Shown one piece after another: positions 34,937-43,847 of a stretch of 60,461 bases of DNA. The stretch's first letter is position 1, and every line of letters begins with the position of its first letter. The DNA lies in the NCBI GenBank assembly GCA_017482485.1, contig JAFUMV010000056.1, positions 1 to 60,461 of the forward strand. Reading direction: 5' to 3'. This stretch comes from Lachnospiraceae bacterium. Lineage in GTDB: Bacteria; Bacillota; Clostridia; Lachnospirales; Lachnospiraceae. The notes under the pieces were generated by a model. The model was not told where the DNA came from, did not search any database, and saw only the letters and a program-made list of their open reading frames with translations. The position numbers and the translations under genes were made by a program.

Positions 34937-37039
34937 ATGAGAAAAGAAGAAATCGGGAGAGCGCGGGTAAAAGAGCTGATTTCACAGATGACTCTGGAAG
35001 AAAAAGCGGGACTTTTGACCTATCGCGCTCAGGCAGTTGAAAGGCTGGGCATTCCGGAATACAACTGGTGGAACGAAGCGCTGCACGGTGTTGCACGTGC
35101 GGGAACGGCAACCAGCTTCCCGCAGGCGATCGGGCTGGCGGCCACTTTTGATGAAGAACTGCTTCATGAGGTGGCGGATGCCATCGCAACGGAAGGCCGC
35201 GCCAAGTATCACGAGAGCGTTCGCCTGGGTGATCGGGATCAGTATAAGGGACTTACCTTCTGGTGTCCCAATATCAATATTTTCCGGGATCCCCGCTGGG
35301 GAAGAGGGCATGAGACCTTTGGAGAGGATCCTTATCTGACATCCCGGCTCGGCGTTTCCTATGTGAAAGGCCTGCAGGGCGACTCGGAGCATTTAAAAAC
35401 AGCGGCCTGCGCGAAGCATTTTGCAGTGCACAGCGGTCCGGAGAAGGAAAGACATTCTTTCGATGCGGTGGTTTCCAAAAAAGACCTTTGGGAAACCTAC
35501 CTGCCTGCCTTTGAGGCCTGTGTCAAAGAGGCCAAAGCGGAAGGTGTCATGGGCGCCTATAACCGGGTAAACGGCGAAGCCAGCTGTGCCAGCCAAACGC
35601 TGCTGAAGGATATTCTGCGGGGCAAATGGGGCTTTGACGGGTATGTGGTTTCCGACTGCGGCGCGATTGCGGATATCCACAGAAACCATAAGCTGACCAA
35701 TACGGAGGAAGAATCCGCTGCGCTGGCGCTGAATGCGGGCTGTGATTTAAACTGCGGCAATGTATATCTGGCTGTGCAGCGGGCGGTACAAAAAGGACTT
35801 CTTTCAGAAGAAAAGGTGGATGAGGCTGCAGAACATCTGCTGATGACACAGATGCGTCTGGGCATGTTTGAAGAGACGGAATATGACGGCATTCCTTACG
35901 AAGCGGTGGAATGTGAGGAGCATTTGAAGCTTTCTTACGATGCTGCTGTCAGAAGCATGGTGCTGTTAAAAAATGACGGCATTCTGCCGCTGGCCAAAGA
36001 AAACATAAAGACCATCGGCGTCATCGGACCAAATGCGGACAGCAGGGAAGCCCTCTGGGGAAATTATTTCGGAACATCTTCCCATAACACTACGGTTCTG
36101 GAGGGCATCAGGGAAGCTGCCGGCAAAGATATCCGGGTGCTCTATTCGGTGGGAAGCCATCTGTATCTGCCCAGCGTGGAATACGGTGTTTGGGAAAATG
36201 ACAGGCTCTGTGAGGCGATCAGCGTGGCTAAGCGCAGCGATGCGGTGGTGCTGTGTCTGGGACTGGATGCGAATGTGGAAGGGGAAGAAGGCGATCCCAA
36301 TAATCCCTATGCCTCCGGCGATAAAACCTCTCTGGCTCTGCCGGCGTGTCAGCAGGTGCTGCTTGAAAAGATCGCAGAGCTGAACAAACCTACAGTGCTT
36401 GTGATGATGGCGGGCAGTTCCATGGATCTTCGCTTTGCCGACAGCCATGTGAATGCGATTCTGCAGGCCTGGTATCCCGGTGCTTTGGGCGGAAAAGCGG
36501 CAGCGGACATCCTTTTTGGAAATGCCGCCCCTTCCGGCAAGCTTCCGGTGACCTTCTACAATTCCATTGAAGATTTGCCGGCCTTTGAAGATTACAGCAT
36601 GAAGGGGAGAACCTATCGTTATGTTGAAAAAGAGGTGCTCTATCCCTTCGGCTTTGGCTTAAATTATGGAGACACTTACTGCAGCGATGCTGCATGTCAG
36701 ATACAAAAAGACGGTTCCGTATTGATTGAGGCGCAGGTGAAAAATGACAGCCCCAGGGCAGCCGGAGATGTTTTGCAGATTTATGTGAAAAATCTGGATT
36801 CTCCTCATGCGGTACCAAACTACAGTCTCTGCGGCATGAAGGCCTTTAAACTTGACGGCGGTGAAACCAAAAAGCTTTCTGTTGTTGTGGACAGGAGAGC
36901 GCTGGAAGTGGTGGATGAAGAGGGGCAGAGAAAACTTGATGGTAAGAATTTCATTTTCTATGCAGGCTGCAGTCAGCCGGATGTAAGAAGTGAAGCGCTT
37001 ACCGGGAAAAAAACAGTGCAAATGAAGTGTCAAATTTGA
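34937..37039 (+). CDS. Glycoside hydrolase family 3 (beta-xylosidase/beta-glucosidase type)
   Basis: A cytoplasmic GH3 enzyme of about 700 residues. NWWNEALHGVARAG near the start is most typical of the xylosidase-like GH3 branch. The nucleophile is Asp240 in VVSDCGAI, and KHFAVHSGPEKERHSF contains the conserved KH motif. The middle (alpha/beta)6 domain and a C-terminal fibronectin-III-like domain (QVKNDSPRAAGDVLQIYV) are complete. ATG 34937 is preferred because GGAG (34927-34930) is 6 nt upstream; an in-frame ATG at 34916 lies before that site. Placed inside the transporter operon, it should hydrolyse the imported beta-linked oligosaccharide. Beta-xyloside or beta-glucoside specificity cannot be settled here. 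Confidence 0.9.
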   Translation: MRKEEIGRARVKELISQMTLEEKAGLLTYRAQAVERLGIPEYNWWNEALHGVARAGTATSFPQAIGLAATFDEELLHEVADAIATEGRAKYHESVRLGDRDQYKGLTFWCPNINIFRDPRWGRGHETFGEDPYLTSRLGVSYVKGLQGDSEHLKTAACAKHFAVHSGPEKERHSFDAVVSKKDLWETYLPAFEACVKEAKAEGVMGAYNRVNGEASCASQTLLKDILRGKWGFDGYVVSDCGAIADIHRNHKLTNTEEESAALALNAGCDLNCGNVYLAVQRAVQKGLLSEEKVDEAAEHLLMTQMRLGMFEETEYDGIPYEAVECEEHLKLSYDAAVRSMVLLKNDGILPLAKENIKTIGVIGPNADSREALWGNYFGTSSHNTTVLEGIREAAGKDIRVLYSVGSHLYLPSVEYGVWENDRLCEAISVAKRSDAVVLCLGLDANVEGEEGDPNNPYASGDKTSLALPACQQVLLEKIAELNKPTVLVMMAGSSMDLRFADSHVNAILQAWYPGALGGKAAADILFGNAAPSGKLPVTFYNSIEDLPAFEDYSMKGRTYRYVEKEVLYPFGFGLNYGDTYCSDAACQIQKDGSVLIEAQVKNDSPRAAGDVLQIYVKNLDSPHAVPNYSLCGMKAFKLDGGETKKLSVVVDRRALEVVDEEGQRKLDGKNFIFYAGCSQPDVRSEALTGKKTVQMKCQI

Positions 37040-37068
37040 TACTATCATAAATAAAAGGAGGAAAAGGT

Positions 37069-38811
37069 ATGAGATTTAAGAGAGCGATGGCACTTTTACT
37101 GACAGCAGGACTTATCGCTGCGGGATGCGGCAGTCAGACAGCAGAGAGCCAGACAACAGGAGCGCAGACGGATGCGACAGCGGCTGAGCAGCCGGCGGAA
37201 AATGTAGCGGAGGAAGCTGCGGACAGCCAGGAAGTGGTTACATTAAAGGTATTTTCCATGCCGTCCAACACATCCGGCGTTGTAGAAGGCTGGTGGGCTG
37301 ACATTTTAAGAGAAGAGGTCGGCGTTGAACTGGAAATTCTGCCCAGCGGAAACGAAGGCGTGCAGAAGCTGCAGGCGCTGATGGCCAGCGGAGAACTGCC
37401 GGATATCGTGGTATTTAACGACAACAAGCTGGTGGAAAATGCGGTTGCAGGAAAGATGCTTCTGGCATATGACGATTATAAGGATCTGCTGCCTAACCTG
37501 TACGAAAACGCAGAAAACTCTCTCAACTACTATGCGGACAATGTCAGCGACGGACAGGGAAAGGCTTATTCCGTAGGAACCAGAATTTTAAACAATCTGC
37601 CCACAAAGGGATCCATGAACTGGGGACCTTACCTGAGATATGACCTTTATAAACAGATCGGTTCTCCGGAAATCAAGACCTCTGAGGATTATCTGGATGT
37701 TTTAAAGCAGATGCATGAAATTTATTCCGAAAATGAAGATGGTCAGAAGGTATACGCTTTCTCTCTGTGGAGTGACTGGGACGGAAACAGAATGTCACTG
37801 GCAGACCTTCTGGGCAATATCAATGGAACTTCCTATGATCTTTGCGGTTATTTCCAGGAACTGGATCTGGAAACCAATGAAATTACCTCTATTTTTGACG
37901 AGAACAGCTGGTATCAGAAAACCCTTCGCCTTTATTATGATGCAAATCAGCTGGGACTTCTGGATCCCGACTCCATGACACAGCGTTTTGACGATGCGAC
38001 CGGTAAAGCCGGAGCAGGCAGAACCTTATTCTCCTGGTGGGGATGGGCGACCGGCGGATTTGACACCGCAGAAAGACGTGCCCAGGGCATCGGCTTTATG
38101 CCCGTGGAAGCAGAAGATATCAAGATTCTGCATCAGGGCCTGCAGCCGATCGGCAAAAACTGGTCCATTTCCGTCAGCTCTGCAACAGAGTATCCGGAAA
38201 AGGCGATGGAATTTATCAACTATTTCTTCTCCGAAGATGCGGATATGATCCTGCATAACGGTCCTCAGGGTATTGTATGGGATCTGGACGAAAACGGCAA
38301 GCCTTATGTAACAAAAGAAGGATATGATTATATTCTGGATGGAACCAAAGAACTGCCCGGCGGAGGCAGCTTGACCTACGCGAGAAATACGATGAATGTT
38401 TTGGCATTTGAAGATGCGGAGATCAGCGATACATACGGTGTACCTTTTGAGTATTCTTACTGGGATAAGCCCGACTATGCTCCGGAAGATGATGCGCTGA
38501 CCAAACAGTGGCAGGAAGACTATGGCGCAGTAGATCAGATCGACTATCTGACACAGCATGACGGCATTGCAGTCGCACCGTTTGCGCCGGTTGCTCCCAT
38601 TCCGGATGATCTGGAGCAGATTTCCAGCCGCGTGGGCGAAGTGGTAAGAACTTATTCCTGGAAGATGGTTATGGCAAAGGATGATGCGGAATACGAGCAG
38701 TTAAGACAGGAAATGACCGAAAAAGCCATCGGCATGGAAGTGGAAAAGGTCAACGAATGGTATAAAGAGCAGTATCAGGAAGCATACGAATTCGGACAGA
38801 AGTATTCTTGA
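37069..38811 (+). CDS. Sugar-binding lipoprotein of ABC transporter (module 1)
   Basis: A 580-residue extracellular solute-binding protein. The signal peptide ends in LIAAGCG with lipidated Cys20, followed by a Gln/Thr/Ala-rich linker to about residue 55. The rest matches the large binding proteins that pair with LplB/LplC permeases. Its position after the GH3 gene is unusual, since binding-protein genes normally precede the permeases. AAAGGAGG lies before the start. A hairpin with T-run is found 35 bp after its stop codon. Confidence 0.93.
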   Translation: MRFKRAMALLLTAGLIAAGCGSQTAESQTTGAQTDATAAEQPAENVAEEAADSQEVVTLKVFSMPSNTSGVVEGWWADILREEVGVELEILPSGNEGVQKLQALMASGELPDIVVFNDNKLVENAVAGKMLLAYDDYKDLLPNLYENAENSLNYYADNVSDGQGKAYSVGTRILNNLPTKGSMNWGPYLRYDLYKQIGSPEIKTSEDYLDVLKQMHEIYSENEDGQKVYAFSLWSDWDGNRMSLADLLGNINGTSYDLCGYFQELDLETNEITSIFDENSWYQKTLRLYYDANQLGLLDPDSMTQRFDDATGKAGAGRTLFSWWGWATGGFDTAERRAQGIGFMPVEAEDIKILHQGLQPIGKNWSISVSSATEYPEKAMEFINYFFSEDADMILHNGPQGIVWDLDENGKPYVTKEGYDYILDGTKELPGGGSLTYARNTMNVLAFEDAEISDTYGVPFEYSYWDKPDYAPEDDALTKQWQEDYGAVDQIDYLTQHDGIAVAPFAPVAPIPDDLEQISSRVGEVVRTYSWKMVMAKDDAEYEQLRQEMTEKAIGMEVEKVNEWYKEQYQEAYEFGQKYS

Positions 38812-38846
38812 AATACGCAGTGCAAAGTTATATGATAAGCGCAGAA

Positions 38847-38871
38847 AGATTGCCTTTAGGGCAGTCTTTTT
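38847..38871 (+). terminator. Terminator or attenuator between the binding protein and response regulator genes
   Basis: AGATTGCC pairs with GGCAGTCT around a five-base loop, followed by T5. It ends most transcripts after the binding protein. It also argues against a response-regulator start at 38808, because the coding frame from there would run through the hairpin. Confidence 0.7.
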
Positions 38872-38916
38872 GCGCAACGGGAAACGCTGTTTGTGATCGG
38901 GAGAGTGTAGGGAGAT

Positions 38917-39698
38917 ATGTATCGGTTTATTTTCGTGATGATGAGGATTTTATAAGAGAGCTGTTTACGGAAATCATGGATTTTTCGGAATATGGATTTG
39001 AACTGGCGGCGACATTTTCTTCGGCGGAGCAGGCCCTTTCTTATCTGAAGGCCGGAAATCTGGTGGATGCTGTGCTGACGGATATCCGTATGGGCGATAT
39101 GTCAGGGCTGGAACTGAGCGAATATCTCCATCAGAATGCGCCGGAGGTGGAGATTGTGATCATTTCCGGCTACGGTGAATTCGAATATGCCCAGAAAGCG
39201 ATCAAATGCAGTGTGTTCGACTATCTGTTAAAACCCACATCGCTGGAAGATTTGGACAGGCTGTTTGTATCTTTGAAAAACCGTCTGGATGAAAAAAAGG
39301 GCATAACAGAAGAGGATGCCGAGGAAAATACCGATGAATATTATAGGAATATCATTCAGAAGGTGCAGGAATATGTGGAAAACAATTATTCCAGTGATCT
39401 TTCTCTGGATGAGATCGCTGATCAGGTGGGCATGAATTCTGCCTATCTGAGCAGATATTTCAAACAGCGCACAGGACAGACCTTTATGGATTATCGGTCC
39501 AGGGTTCGTGTGAACAAAGCGATGGGGCTTTTGAAGGATCCCACCATAAAAGTTTACGAGGTCGGAGAAATGGTAGGGTACAGAAGCCTGAAGCATTTTT
39601 ATAAAATCTTTAAGAAATATACCCAGGTGACGCCGAGTCAGTATCGGGAACAGCTTGAGAGCGGAGGAAAACGAAATGAGAGAAATGCTGACGGGTAA
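38917..39698 (+). CDS. AraC-type response regulator with a probable frameshift (module 1)
   Basis: YesN-like regulator: receiver domain plus C-terminal AraC helix-turn-helix (LSLDEIADQVGMNSAYLSRYFKQRTG, YEVGEMVGYRSLKHFYKIFKKY). From ATG 38917 the sequence reads MYRFIFV and then leaves the frame; adding one base near 38937 would give MYRFIFVDDEDFIREL, an ideal receiver start like MFKLLIVDDEP in the regulator at 50012. The continuous frame actually begins at TTG 38808 and yields 37 unrelated residues reading through the terminator. With the shift, Asp56 (LTDIRMGD) is the phosphorylation site. Either a sequencing error, a real mutation or recoding explains it. Partner kinase is probably at 31010-32767. 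Confidence 0.8.
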
Positions 39699-41520
39699 TG
39701 GAAGAACGGTGTTATGTCCGGGCGAAAGCAGGGCGGAAATTGTCGTGGAAAGGCCCATTCAGAGTGGCTGTGTTACCGGATTTTATCGCCCGGCTTTTGA
39801 AATTACCGGAGAGGAATATGTATTTTTGCCTGCCTGTTGTTATAACGGCAACCGGTTTAAGAGTCTGAAAAAAGAGTATCCGCCCATGTTTCTGGCAGAA
39901 GAAGCGGACATTGATATGCCGATCACACAGACGGATGTGATCCGGCTCAATGAAGATGGAAGCGGGCGCATCGAAGTGACCACGGGAGATGTCAGCGTTC
40001 CCTGCATCGGCATCTTTTCAAAGCGGGAAAAGAGAGCGGTTCTTTTATTTACGGTTCAGCAGATTCAGGGCGAAAATCTGGGACTTACCTGTGAGAACGG
40101 AGCGTTGGAAATTCAGTATCCTCATTACAGACAGAAAAAGCAGTATCGTGCGTTCTGTATGAAAGAGATTTCGGATCCGGGAAAAGATTTCGGAGCCGGA
40201 GAGAAGATAGTGATTCCTTATCGTTTGTTGGAATTTGACTGCGAAAATATGGAGCAGTTTTATCATGTTTTTTTTGAAAACAGAAAGTGTATGGGCCTGG
40301 ATGACAGTCTGCCGGAAGTGCTTTCCTTTGCAGAGCAGTTTGCAATTCAGCGGGAGAAATTTAACAGCCTTAACTGGAGAAAGCGGGGACGCTTTTACGG
40401 TGTGGGCATCACGGATGAAGGAACTCAGGTCTGGCAGCCCGGCTGGGTGGGCGGAGGCATGTCCTCTTTTGCGATGATGAAGCTGGGAGAACGGTTGGAA
40501 TGGGAGCGAGGAATGGACACGCTGCGGTTTCTGTTTCAGAATCAGGGTGCCAGCGGTCTGTTTTACGGCGTCTGCAGCGGAGACGGAAGCCATCACAATG
40601 ATGGTTTTGGACAGAAAGAGAACGAAAACTGGGTGTTGATCCGCAAGTCCGCAGATGTGCTGTATTTTCTGTTCAAGCATTTTCGGCTGATACAGGAAAG
40701 AGGAGAAGAGATACCGGAAGAGTTTCTGCGAGGAACACGTCTTCTTGCGGATCGGTTCGTGAGTCTGTGGAAAGAGTATGGACAGTTCGGTCAGTTTGTG
40801 GATGTGGAAACCGGCAGAATCGCTGTTGGTGGGACCACCAGTGCGGGCATTGCTCCTGCGGGGCTGGTCTGCGCTTACGAGTTTTGGCAGGATGACAAAT
40901 ATCTGCAGACGGCAAAGGAAAGTGCACAGCATTTTTATGACAGAGATCTTTCCTGCGGTTATACCAACGGAGGACCGGGGGAAATTCTGCAGGGCACAGA
41001 CAGCGAGAGCGCTTTCGGCCTTCTGGAAAGCTATGTGAAGCTGTATGAAGTGACGAAGGAGGAAAAGTGGCTTCGCTATGCGGTGTTCTGTGCAGATTAC
41101 TGCAGCAGCTGGGTGGTGCCTTATAATTATGTTTTCCCGAAGGAAAGTGAATTCGGACGTCTGGAGATGAAGGCGGTGGGCAGCGTATTTGCAAATGTGC
41201 AGAATAAACACTCTGCTCCCGGCATCTGTACCCTGTCAGGAGACAGTCTTTATAAACTGTATCAGTGGACCAAAGATGTGCGGTATCTGCAGTTGTTGAA
41301 GGAAATCAGCCTCACGATCAGTCAGTATATGTCAAGAGAAGATCGACCGATCTATTCCTGGGATGAAAAACCGGAGAAGCTGCTTCCGGGCGTGATCTGT
41401 GAACGGGTAAATCTGTCGGACTGGGAAGGTGCTGATAAGGTTGGCGGCGTGTTTAACGGAAGCTGCTGGAGTGAGACGAGCAATCTTTTAATGTTGGCGG
41501 AAGTGGCAGAATTGTTGTAA
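39676..41520 (+). CDS. Putative (alpha/alpha)6-barrel glycan-active protein, family not recognised
   Basis: A 614-residue protein with no signal peptide. I do not recognise its family. Residues 1-190 look beta-rich. The rest is helical with repeated aromatic/Gly segments typical of (alpha/alpha)6 toroids: GWVGGGMSSFAMMKLGERL, FYGVCSGDG, DVLYFLFKHF, TNGGPGEILQGTDSESAFGLLESY, VFANVQNKHSAPGICTLSGD. The last is suggestive of an active-site edge in unclassified glycosidase-like families. ATG 39676 is chosen because GGAGG lies 9 bases upstream; it overlaps the response-regulator gene by 23 bp. It probably acts on a sugar fragment imported by module 1. A strong terminator follows. Confidence 0.6.
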   Translation: MREMLTGNGRTVLCPGESRAEIVVERPIQSGCVTGFYRPAFEITGEEYVFLPACCYNGNRFKSLKKEYPPMFLAEEADIDMPITQTDVIRLNEDGSGRIEVTTGDVSVPCIGIFSKREKRAVLLFTVQQIQGENLGLTCENGALEIQYPHYRQKKQYRAFCMKEISDPGKDFGAGEKIVIPYRLLEFDCENMEQFYHVFFENRKCMGLDDSLPEVLSFAEQFAIQREKFNSLNWRKRGRFYGVGITDEGTQVWQPGWVGGGMSSFAMMKLGERLEWERGMDTLRFLFQNQGASGLFYGVCSGDGSHHNDGFGQKENENWVLIRKSADVLYFLFKHFRLIQERGEEIPEEFLRGTRLLADRFVSLWKEYGQFGQFVDVETGRIAVGGTTSAGIAPAGLVCAYEFWQDDKYLQTAKESAQHFYDRDLSCGYTNGGPGEILQGTDSESAFGLLESYVKLYEVTKEEKWLRYAVFCADYCSSWVVPYNYVFPKESEFGRLEMKAVGSVFANVQNKHSAPGICTLSGDSLYKLYQWTKDVRYLQLLKEISLTISQYMSREDRPIYSWDEKPEKLLPGVICERVNLSDWEGADKVGGVFNGSCWSETSNLLMLAEVAELL

Positions 41521-41541
41521 ATATTTGTTATGCCGGGATAG

Positions 41542-41593
41542 CTCCTGGGCTTTGATATGGCGAGAAGCCGATGTCAAAGCCCAGGAGTTTTTT
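41542..41593 (+). terminator. Strong terminator after module 1
   Basis: CTCCTGGGCTTTGA and TCAAAGCCCAGGAG form a perfect 14-bp stem, followed by T6. Confidence 0.92.
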
Positions 41594-41900
41594 GTTTATA
41601 TTTTAGGTTATAAAGATGGCTGCTTTTGATATGAGCGAGGTGTTTTTACGCCCTCAGCATGTAAAAAACGAGAAAAGCAGCACCAAAACGTGCATTTTGC
41701 ACGTTCGTGTGCATCGAAAAGAACGGAGTGAACAGCAATAAATATAGTTTTTATAATGTCCTATAATTATTTAAATTGTTTAAAAAACATTTATGTTTTA
41801 CTATAATTATAGTAAATATGGCGGAAAAAAACGCTGTTTCTACTCCCGGCCGGAAAAGAAAATATTTACAAAGAGAAGAAAAAAATGGGAGGTATGTTAA
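41594..41900 (+). promoter_or_regulatory. Control region and promoter of sugar-uptake operon 2
   Basis: No gene is seen in this 300-bp gap. A perfect inverted repeat AACGTGCA-TTT-TGCACGTT lies at 41687-41705. The promoter is TTTAAA (41779-41784), a 17-bp spacer and TATAAT (41802-41807). The -10 box sits inside the palindrome ACTATAATTATAGT. CTATAATTAT occurs at 41761-41770 and again at 41801-41810, about four helical turns apart, which would suit binding by an AraC-type regulator such as the one encoded at 50012. Confidence 0.5.
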
Positions 41901-43742
41901 ATGAAGAACAAATGGTTACGTCTTATGGCGCTCACAATGTCCGCAGTTATGGCATTTTCCGTGGCAGGATGCGGTGATAAAGCGGCTTCCGATACCACAG
42001 CTTCCAAAGATGACAGCGCTGCTGTAAAGGCAGAAGCTGACGGCGCAGAGGTAGCAGAGGACGAAGTTGTTACCCTGAAAATGTTCATCAGAAACTCATC
42101 CAAATATACCGGTCTGCAGGAAGATCCGGTGGCAAAATATATCGAAGAGAAACTGGGTATCCGCATTGAGCTGACAGTTGACTCCAGCCTTGGAAGCACA
42201 ACTGCTCAGGCATCCACTTTCGATGAACTGCTGGCAACAAAGCTTGCAACCAACGATATGGATGATATCATGGACTTCGGATCCACATCCGGTAATCCCG
42301 AATGTGTTACGAACTTACAGAATGCAGCAGAGGCAGGAATGATTATGCCCCTGGATGATCTGGTTGCAGAATATACAACAAATCTTTCTTCCGATCCCAG
42401 ACTGACAGTCAGAAATGATTACCGTCGTGAAAATATGTACAGCGATGGCAAGTTTTACAGCGTAGGCGGCTGGGGCGGCATGGGTCTGGATCAGCTTCCC
42501 GGCGCAGCGGTATGGATCAGATGGGATGCTTATAAAGAAATGGGCTATCCGGAAATCAAATCGGATGATCAGCTCCTTGAAGTGCTTGCACAGATGCAGG
42601 AAAAATATCCTGAAACACCCGCAGGAGATAAGATCTATGCTGTGGGCGGCGGTTTCGCAGATGCACAGGGCATGGGCGATGGTTTCTTAAACCGTGACTA
42701 TCCGCTGACCAAAGGTTACGAATCTCTGGAAGGCAACTATGCAGTGTACTTCAATCATGCAACCAGAGAAGTGGAAAATCTCTTGTCTGATGCGGACAGT
42801 GTTTTCTGGAACGGTGTAGAATTCTACTTCAAGGCAAACCAGATGGGACTTCTGGATCCCGGCGCTATGACCATGAGCAGCTCCGAATATTCCGAAAAGG
42901 TGAACAAGGGCCAGTATCTTGCCGGTTACAACGGATGGACATTTATGGGTAAGGAAGCCGTTCTGGAAGGCCTTGGCATGGCAGATTCCGGCTACATGCC
43001 TCTGGATCCGTTTGACGATGTTGAATCTATGGCTTTATATTGGGAATCCGTGCTGGGCGGCAACGAATTTGCAATTTCCAGCACTTGTGAACATCCCGAC
43101 AAGGCAATCCAGTTCCTTGACTGGTGTATGTCCGAAGAAGGTTCCCGTATGATCACGCAGGGTGCAGAAGGCCTTGCATATACCGTTGATGAAAACGGAA
43201 CTCCTTCCCTGACAGAGCAGTTTAAGACCGACAATGCTGAAGGCGTAGTTGATATGGCGGAAGCATACGGCAAGTGGAAATATGCAGGTATCAATGCATT
43301 CCAGCACATCGACACAGATGCTAACGGCAATTACATCCAGCCCGAACAGACACCTGATGTTGAGAATTATTCTGCAGTGAAGAAGGACGCTCTGGCTAAC
43401 TACTACAAGGCAGACAGCTTCACCGAACATTTCACCACCTTAAAAACGGCTGACGGTGAAGATCTTCCTACCATCCTGTGGGGTTCCTATGCGGCAGCGA
43501 TCGGCACAAAGCCCGATGATATCAAACAGAAATATGGTCAGATCAATGACTTTATGTACAAGCAGATCTTCAAAATGGTTTATGCAGCAGATGAGGCAGA
43601 ATATGAAACTCTGAAAGCAGAGGCTATTGAAGAAGTGAATAATCTGGGCATTGACGATGTATTCAACTGGTACGACACCCGTATGAAGGAGATCAGAGGG
43701 AACCTGGATGCGCTGATTGACGAAGCTGTTAAAGCATATTAA
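41901..43742 (+). CDS. Sugar-binding lipoprotein of ABC transporter (module 2)
   Basis: A 613-residue solute-binding lipoprotein. The signal peptide ends in FSVAGCG, with lipidated Cys24, and is followed by an acidic linker to about residue 55. The mature part resembles LplA-like binding proteins, and the segment EDEVVTLKMF corresponds to EVVTLKVF in the module 1 protein, so the two are paralogues. GGGAGG precedes the start. Here the gene leads its operon, the common arrangement. A hairpin separates it from the permeases. Confidence 0.94.
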   Translation: MKNKWLRLMALTMSAVMAFSVAGCGDKAASDTTASKDDSAAVKAEADGAEVAEDEVVTLKMFIRNSSKYTGLQEDPVAKYIEEKLGIRIELTVDSSLGSTTAQASTFDELLATKLATNDMDDIMDFGSTSGNPECVTNLQNAAEAGMIMPLDDLVAEYTTNLSSDPRLTVRNDYRRENMYSDGKFYSVGGWGGMGLDQLPGAAVWIRWDAYKEMGYPEIKSDDQLLEVLAQMQEKYPETPAGDKIYAVGGGFADAQGMGDGFLNRDYPLTKGYESLEGNYAVYFNHATREVENLLSDADSVFWNGVEFYFKANQMGLLDPGAMTMSSSEYSEKVNKGQYLAGYNGWTFMGKEAVLEGLGMADSGYMPLDPFDDVESMALYWESVLGGNEFAISSTCEHPDKAIQFLDWCMSEEGSRMITQGAEGLAYTVDENGTPSLTEQFKTDNAEGVVDMAEAYGKWKYAGINAFQHIDTDANGNYIQPEQTPDVENYSAVKKDALANYYKADSFTEHFTTLKTADGEDLPTILWGSYAAAIGTKPDDIKQKYGQINDFMYKQIFKMVYAADEAEYETLKAEAIEEVNNLGIDDVFNWYDTRMKEIRGNLDALIDEAVKAY

Positions 43743-43796
43743 TCAGACCTTTAAGGAAATTTCGACTTGAATAATGTAATAGATACATGATGGATA

Positions 43797-43820
43797 CGGG
43801 ACTGGAATTTTCCAGTCCCG
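43797..43820 (+). promoter_or_regulatory. Intercistronic hairpin between binding protein and permeases
   Basis: CGGGACTGGAA and TTCCAGTCCCG form a perfect 11-bp stem with a two-base spacer, 55 bp after the binding protein stop. It has no T-run. Such hairpins commonly protect the upstream message so that binding protein outnumbers permease; that role is inferred. Confidence 0.7.
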
Positions 43821-43847
43821 CATTTATCAAAAAGGAGGAGCAAGCTT

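Noticed and set aside
38808-38916. N-terminal extension of the module 1 response regulator from a TTG start
   Set aside because: It overlaps the binding-protein gene end and a terminator hairpin and shows no receiver-domain features; the frameshift explanation fits better.
40045-41211. 388-codon open frame antisense to the unclassified protein gene
   Set aside because: It is rich in His, Cys and Arg without domain features and overlaps a well-supported gene.
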